Shown here: positions 13,938 through 15,993 of the stretch, piece after piece
Layout: every line of letters begins with the position of its first letter
Position numbering within the stretch: position 1 is the stretch's first letter
DNA from: an uncultured Bacteroidales bacterium
GTDB lineage: Bacteria > Bacteroidota > Bacteroidia > Bacteroidales > UBA4417
Reading direction: 5' to 3'
Length of the DNA: 15,993 nucleotides
Assembly: GCA_937965665.1 (NCBI GenBank)
Contig: CALCJE010000220.1
Location: forward strand, 1 to 15,993
Notes under the pieces: generated by a model
Told to the model about the DNA's origin: nothing
The model's database searches: none
Seen by the model: only the letters and a program-made list of their open reading frames with translations
Program-made: the position numbers and the translations under genes

Positions 13938-15993
13938 TCAACATCAATCACCACGCGAACTGCCTTATATTCGGGAAGGGCATTGAGTTTAACTATGGCA
14001 TTGCGCACCTCGTCCTTGGCTTTGGGCAAAGCAATTCCTTTTTCAAATTTGATAAGTATATTTTTCAGGTACTGGTTCCTGATGCGCGACACGCTCGGAT
14101 ATTCGGGCCCAAGCACGCGTTTGCCGAAAAGCGAACGTAATTTTTTAGCCAGTTCGTCGGCAGCCTGATTGATCACGTTTGCATCCACATGCCTGAGCGA
14201 AAGCTGGACGATACGGCAAAATGGCGGGTAGTTAAATCTTTCCCTTTCGGCCAGCTGGCTTTGATATAAAGCTTCGTAATTGTGTTCGAGAACCATTGAA
14301 AGAACGTGATGCGATGGATTGTACGCCTGTATGAGCACCAGGCCCTGCTTGTTTCGGCGCCCGGCCCGGCCGGCCACTTGTGCCATGAGCTGGAAACCGC
14401 GTTCAAAGGCCCTGAAATCGGGATACGATAACAGGCTGTCGGCATTCAGTATTCCAACCAGGCTCACATGATCGAAATCAAGCCCTTTGGTTACCATCTG
14501 CGTTCCGACCAGGATGTCAATTTTACGCTCTTCGAAAGCAGCAATCATTTTCTGATGCGCAAATCGTGTCCGGGTGCTGTCCAGATCCATCCGGGCAATC
14601 CGGGCTGCTGGAATGATCAGCGAAAGCTCTTCTTCAATTTTTTCGGTCCCGAAACCTTTCATAACCAAATGTGTGTGACCACAATCGGGGCATTTTTCGG
14701 GTATACGCATGCTGTAGCCGCAATAATGGCACCTCAGCTGGTTTTGTTTTTTGTGATATACCAGCGAAACATCGCACTGTACGCAATGCGGTATCCAGCT
14801 ACAGTTTTCGCATTCGATATGCAACGAAAAACCACGCCTGTTCTGGAAAAGAATAACCTGTTGCTTTGCTTCAAGTGCCGTTTCTATTTCACGGATCAGT
14901 ACCGAGGAAAAGACCGACTGCATTGTTTTTTTCCGGTATTCGTCCTTCAGGTTTACCAGTTTTATCTGTGGCATCAGCAAGCCTCCGAAGCGCTCGCTTA
15001 AGGTGGTAAGCCCGTATTTGCCCTGGCTGGCATTATAAAAACTCTCGATGGAGGGCGTTGCCGAACCCAGCAATACTTTGGCGCCATGCATGGAAGCCAG
15101 GAAAATAGCGGTATCGCGGGCATTATAGCGCGGGGCCGGATCGTATTGTTTGTACGAGGCATCGTGCTCCTCGTCAATGATTATCAGTCCCAGGTTATTA
15201 AATGGCAGAAACATAGCCGAACGCGCCCCGAGCAACACATTAAAAGTTGATGACCCGGTACCCGAAACATGCTGCCATATTTCCACTCTTTCGTTTTCGT
15301 TATATTTTGAATGGTATACGCCAACTTCGCTGCCGAAATATTTCTGCAGGCGGTTGATAATCTGGGTGGTGAGCGCAATTTCAGGCAGCAGGTACAACAC
15401 TTGTTTACCTTCATCCAATGTTTGCCTGATGAGTTTGATGTAAATTTCGGTTTTGCCGCTCGAAGTTACGCCATGCAGCAAGGTAACATTTTTGGTTTCG
15501 AATGCCGCTGAAATTTCGTGCATGGCTCGCTGCTGCTCAGGCGTTAACTCAATGCTTTCGGCTGTATGCGTTGCCTGGCGGTAATTCAGCCTGCTGATTT
15601 TCTTATCGTATTCCTCGAAAACTCCTTTTTTCTCCAGCGCTTTGAATTTGCCGGCAGCATCGTCAATCCTGGCAAAAAGGTCTTTACGCGAGACCTCCAC
15701 GGGTTGGTTCGACATGATTTTCGAAAGCTGAATATACTCGATAAGCAAATCGAGTTGTTTTGGAGCTTTTTTCTCAAGTTTATCGTACAACAACTGTAGC
15801 TGGTCTTCGCTGCTGAAGGCATCAGTAAGCTTAATAAACGAAAGTGTTTTGGGCGTAAAACGCTCGCGTACTTCTTCTTCGGTAACTATATATCCTTTTT
15901 CGATCAGGTTATGGATCAGTGGAATAATTTTTACCAGGTCAGCAAAGCGCGAAGCATCGGAAATGGATAAAGCTCCGTTTTCCTGGAAGGCAC
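13928..15993 (-). CDS. priA: Primosomal protein N' (PriA helicase), N-terminus cut by window edge
   Basis: PriA is the 3'-5' superfamily-2 helicase that restarts stalled replication forks and loads the primosome. The frame is open to the window edge, so the N-terminal DNA-binding part (roughly 130 residues) is missing, and 687 complete residues are visible. A TTG codon at 15793 is not the true start, because the upstream codons (such as GYIVTEEEVRERF) continue a PriA-like winged-helix region. Counting from the visible edge, Walker A GVTSSGKT is at 174-181, Walker B DEEH at 273-276 and GSATPS at about 309-314. Eight zinc-binding cysteines are present as four CxxC pairs (394/397, 403/406, 421/424, 434/437). 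GTQMVTKGLDFDHV and QVAGRAGR, the late helicase motifs, follow. All key residues are intact and the protein ends normally at a TAG. Confidence 0.96.
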   Translation of the reverse strand, partial: AFQENGALSISDASRFADLVKIIPLIHNLIEKGYIVTEEEVRERFTPKTLSFIKLTDAFSSEDQLQLLYDKLEKKAPKQLDLLIEYIQLSKIMSNQPVEVSRKDLFARIDDAAGKFKALEKKGVFEEYDKKISRLNYRQATHTAESIELTPEQQRAMHEISAAFETKNVTLLHGVTSSGKTEIYIKLIRQTLDEGKQVLYLLPEIALTTQIINRLQKYFGSEVGVYHSKYNENERVEIWQHVSGTGSSTFNVLLGARSAMFLPFNNLGLIIIDEEHDASYKQYDPAPRYNARDTAIFLASMHGAKVLLGSATPSIESFYNASQGKYGLTTLSERFGGLLMPQIKLVNLKDEYRKKTMQSVFSSVLIREIETALEAKQQVILFQNRRGFSLHIECENCSWIPHCVQCDVSLVYHKKQNQLRCHYCGYSMRIPEKCPDCGHTHLVMKGFGTEKIEEELSLIIPAARIARMDLDSTRTRFAHQKMIAAFEERKIDILVGTQMVTKGLDFDHVSLVGILNADSLLSYPDFRAFERGFQLMAQVAGRAGRRNKQGLVLIQAYNPSHHVLSMVLEHNYEALYQSQLAERERFNYPPFCRIVQLSLRHVDANVINQAADELAKKLRSLFGKRVLGPEYPSVSRIRNQYLKNILIKFEKGIALPKAKDEVRNAIVKLNALPEYKAVRVVIDVDPM

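Noticed and set aside
14468..15001. 177-codon plus-strand frame
   Set aside because: It is antisense to the zinc-binding and helicase part of priA, with no independent support.

Overview
The window looks like a chromosome fragment from a Bacteroidota bacterium, probably near the Bacteroidales or Marinilabiliales. This rests on the protein types (Bacteroidota-style long-chain acyl-CoA ligase, bacterial GH3 protein, TPR-histidine kinase with a secretion signal, deoxynucleoside kinase), on the near absence of Shine-Dalgarno sequences, and on intergenic matches to the Bacteroidota -7 promoter element TAnnTTTG. I see no mobile element, tRNA, rRNA or CRISPR array. Both ends cut through housekeeping genes: ispE (isoprenoid synthesis) on the left and priA (replication restart) on the right, both on the minus strand.

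The most distinctive part is a minus-strand gene set from 8143 down to 2831. In transcription order it encodes a secreted LolA-like protein, two related FtsX/MacB-type ABC permeases, a LolD-like ATPase, and an outer-membrane beta-barrel protein. Together these provide an inner-membrane extraction machine, a periplasmic carrier and an outer-membrane partner, so the set reads as a dedicated route for moving a lipid or lipoprotein to the outer membrane. The cargo is not visible. A long-chain acyl-CoA ligase (2686-779) follows on the same strand behind its own candidate promoter, and then ispE.

Upstream of that set is a small SDR-like NAD(P)-binding protein (8989-8333, minus), divergent from a GH3-family acyl-acid amido synthetase (9222-10739, plus). 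A deoxyadenosine/deoxyguanosine-type kinase follows on the plus strand (10934-11554). Converging on it is a 661-residue TPR sensor histidine kinase (13588-11603, minus) with no response regulator nearby. The 339-base gap between this kinase and priA holds its candidate promoter, a (TTTTA)n tract, and an open stretch with no start codon that looks like the 3' remnant of a beta-rich, possibly outer-membrane, protein.

The first nine bases of the window match the end of the standard Illumina adapter, so the extreme left edge may be artefactual.
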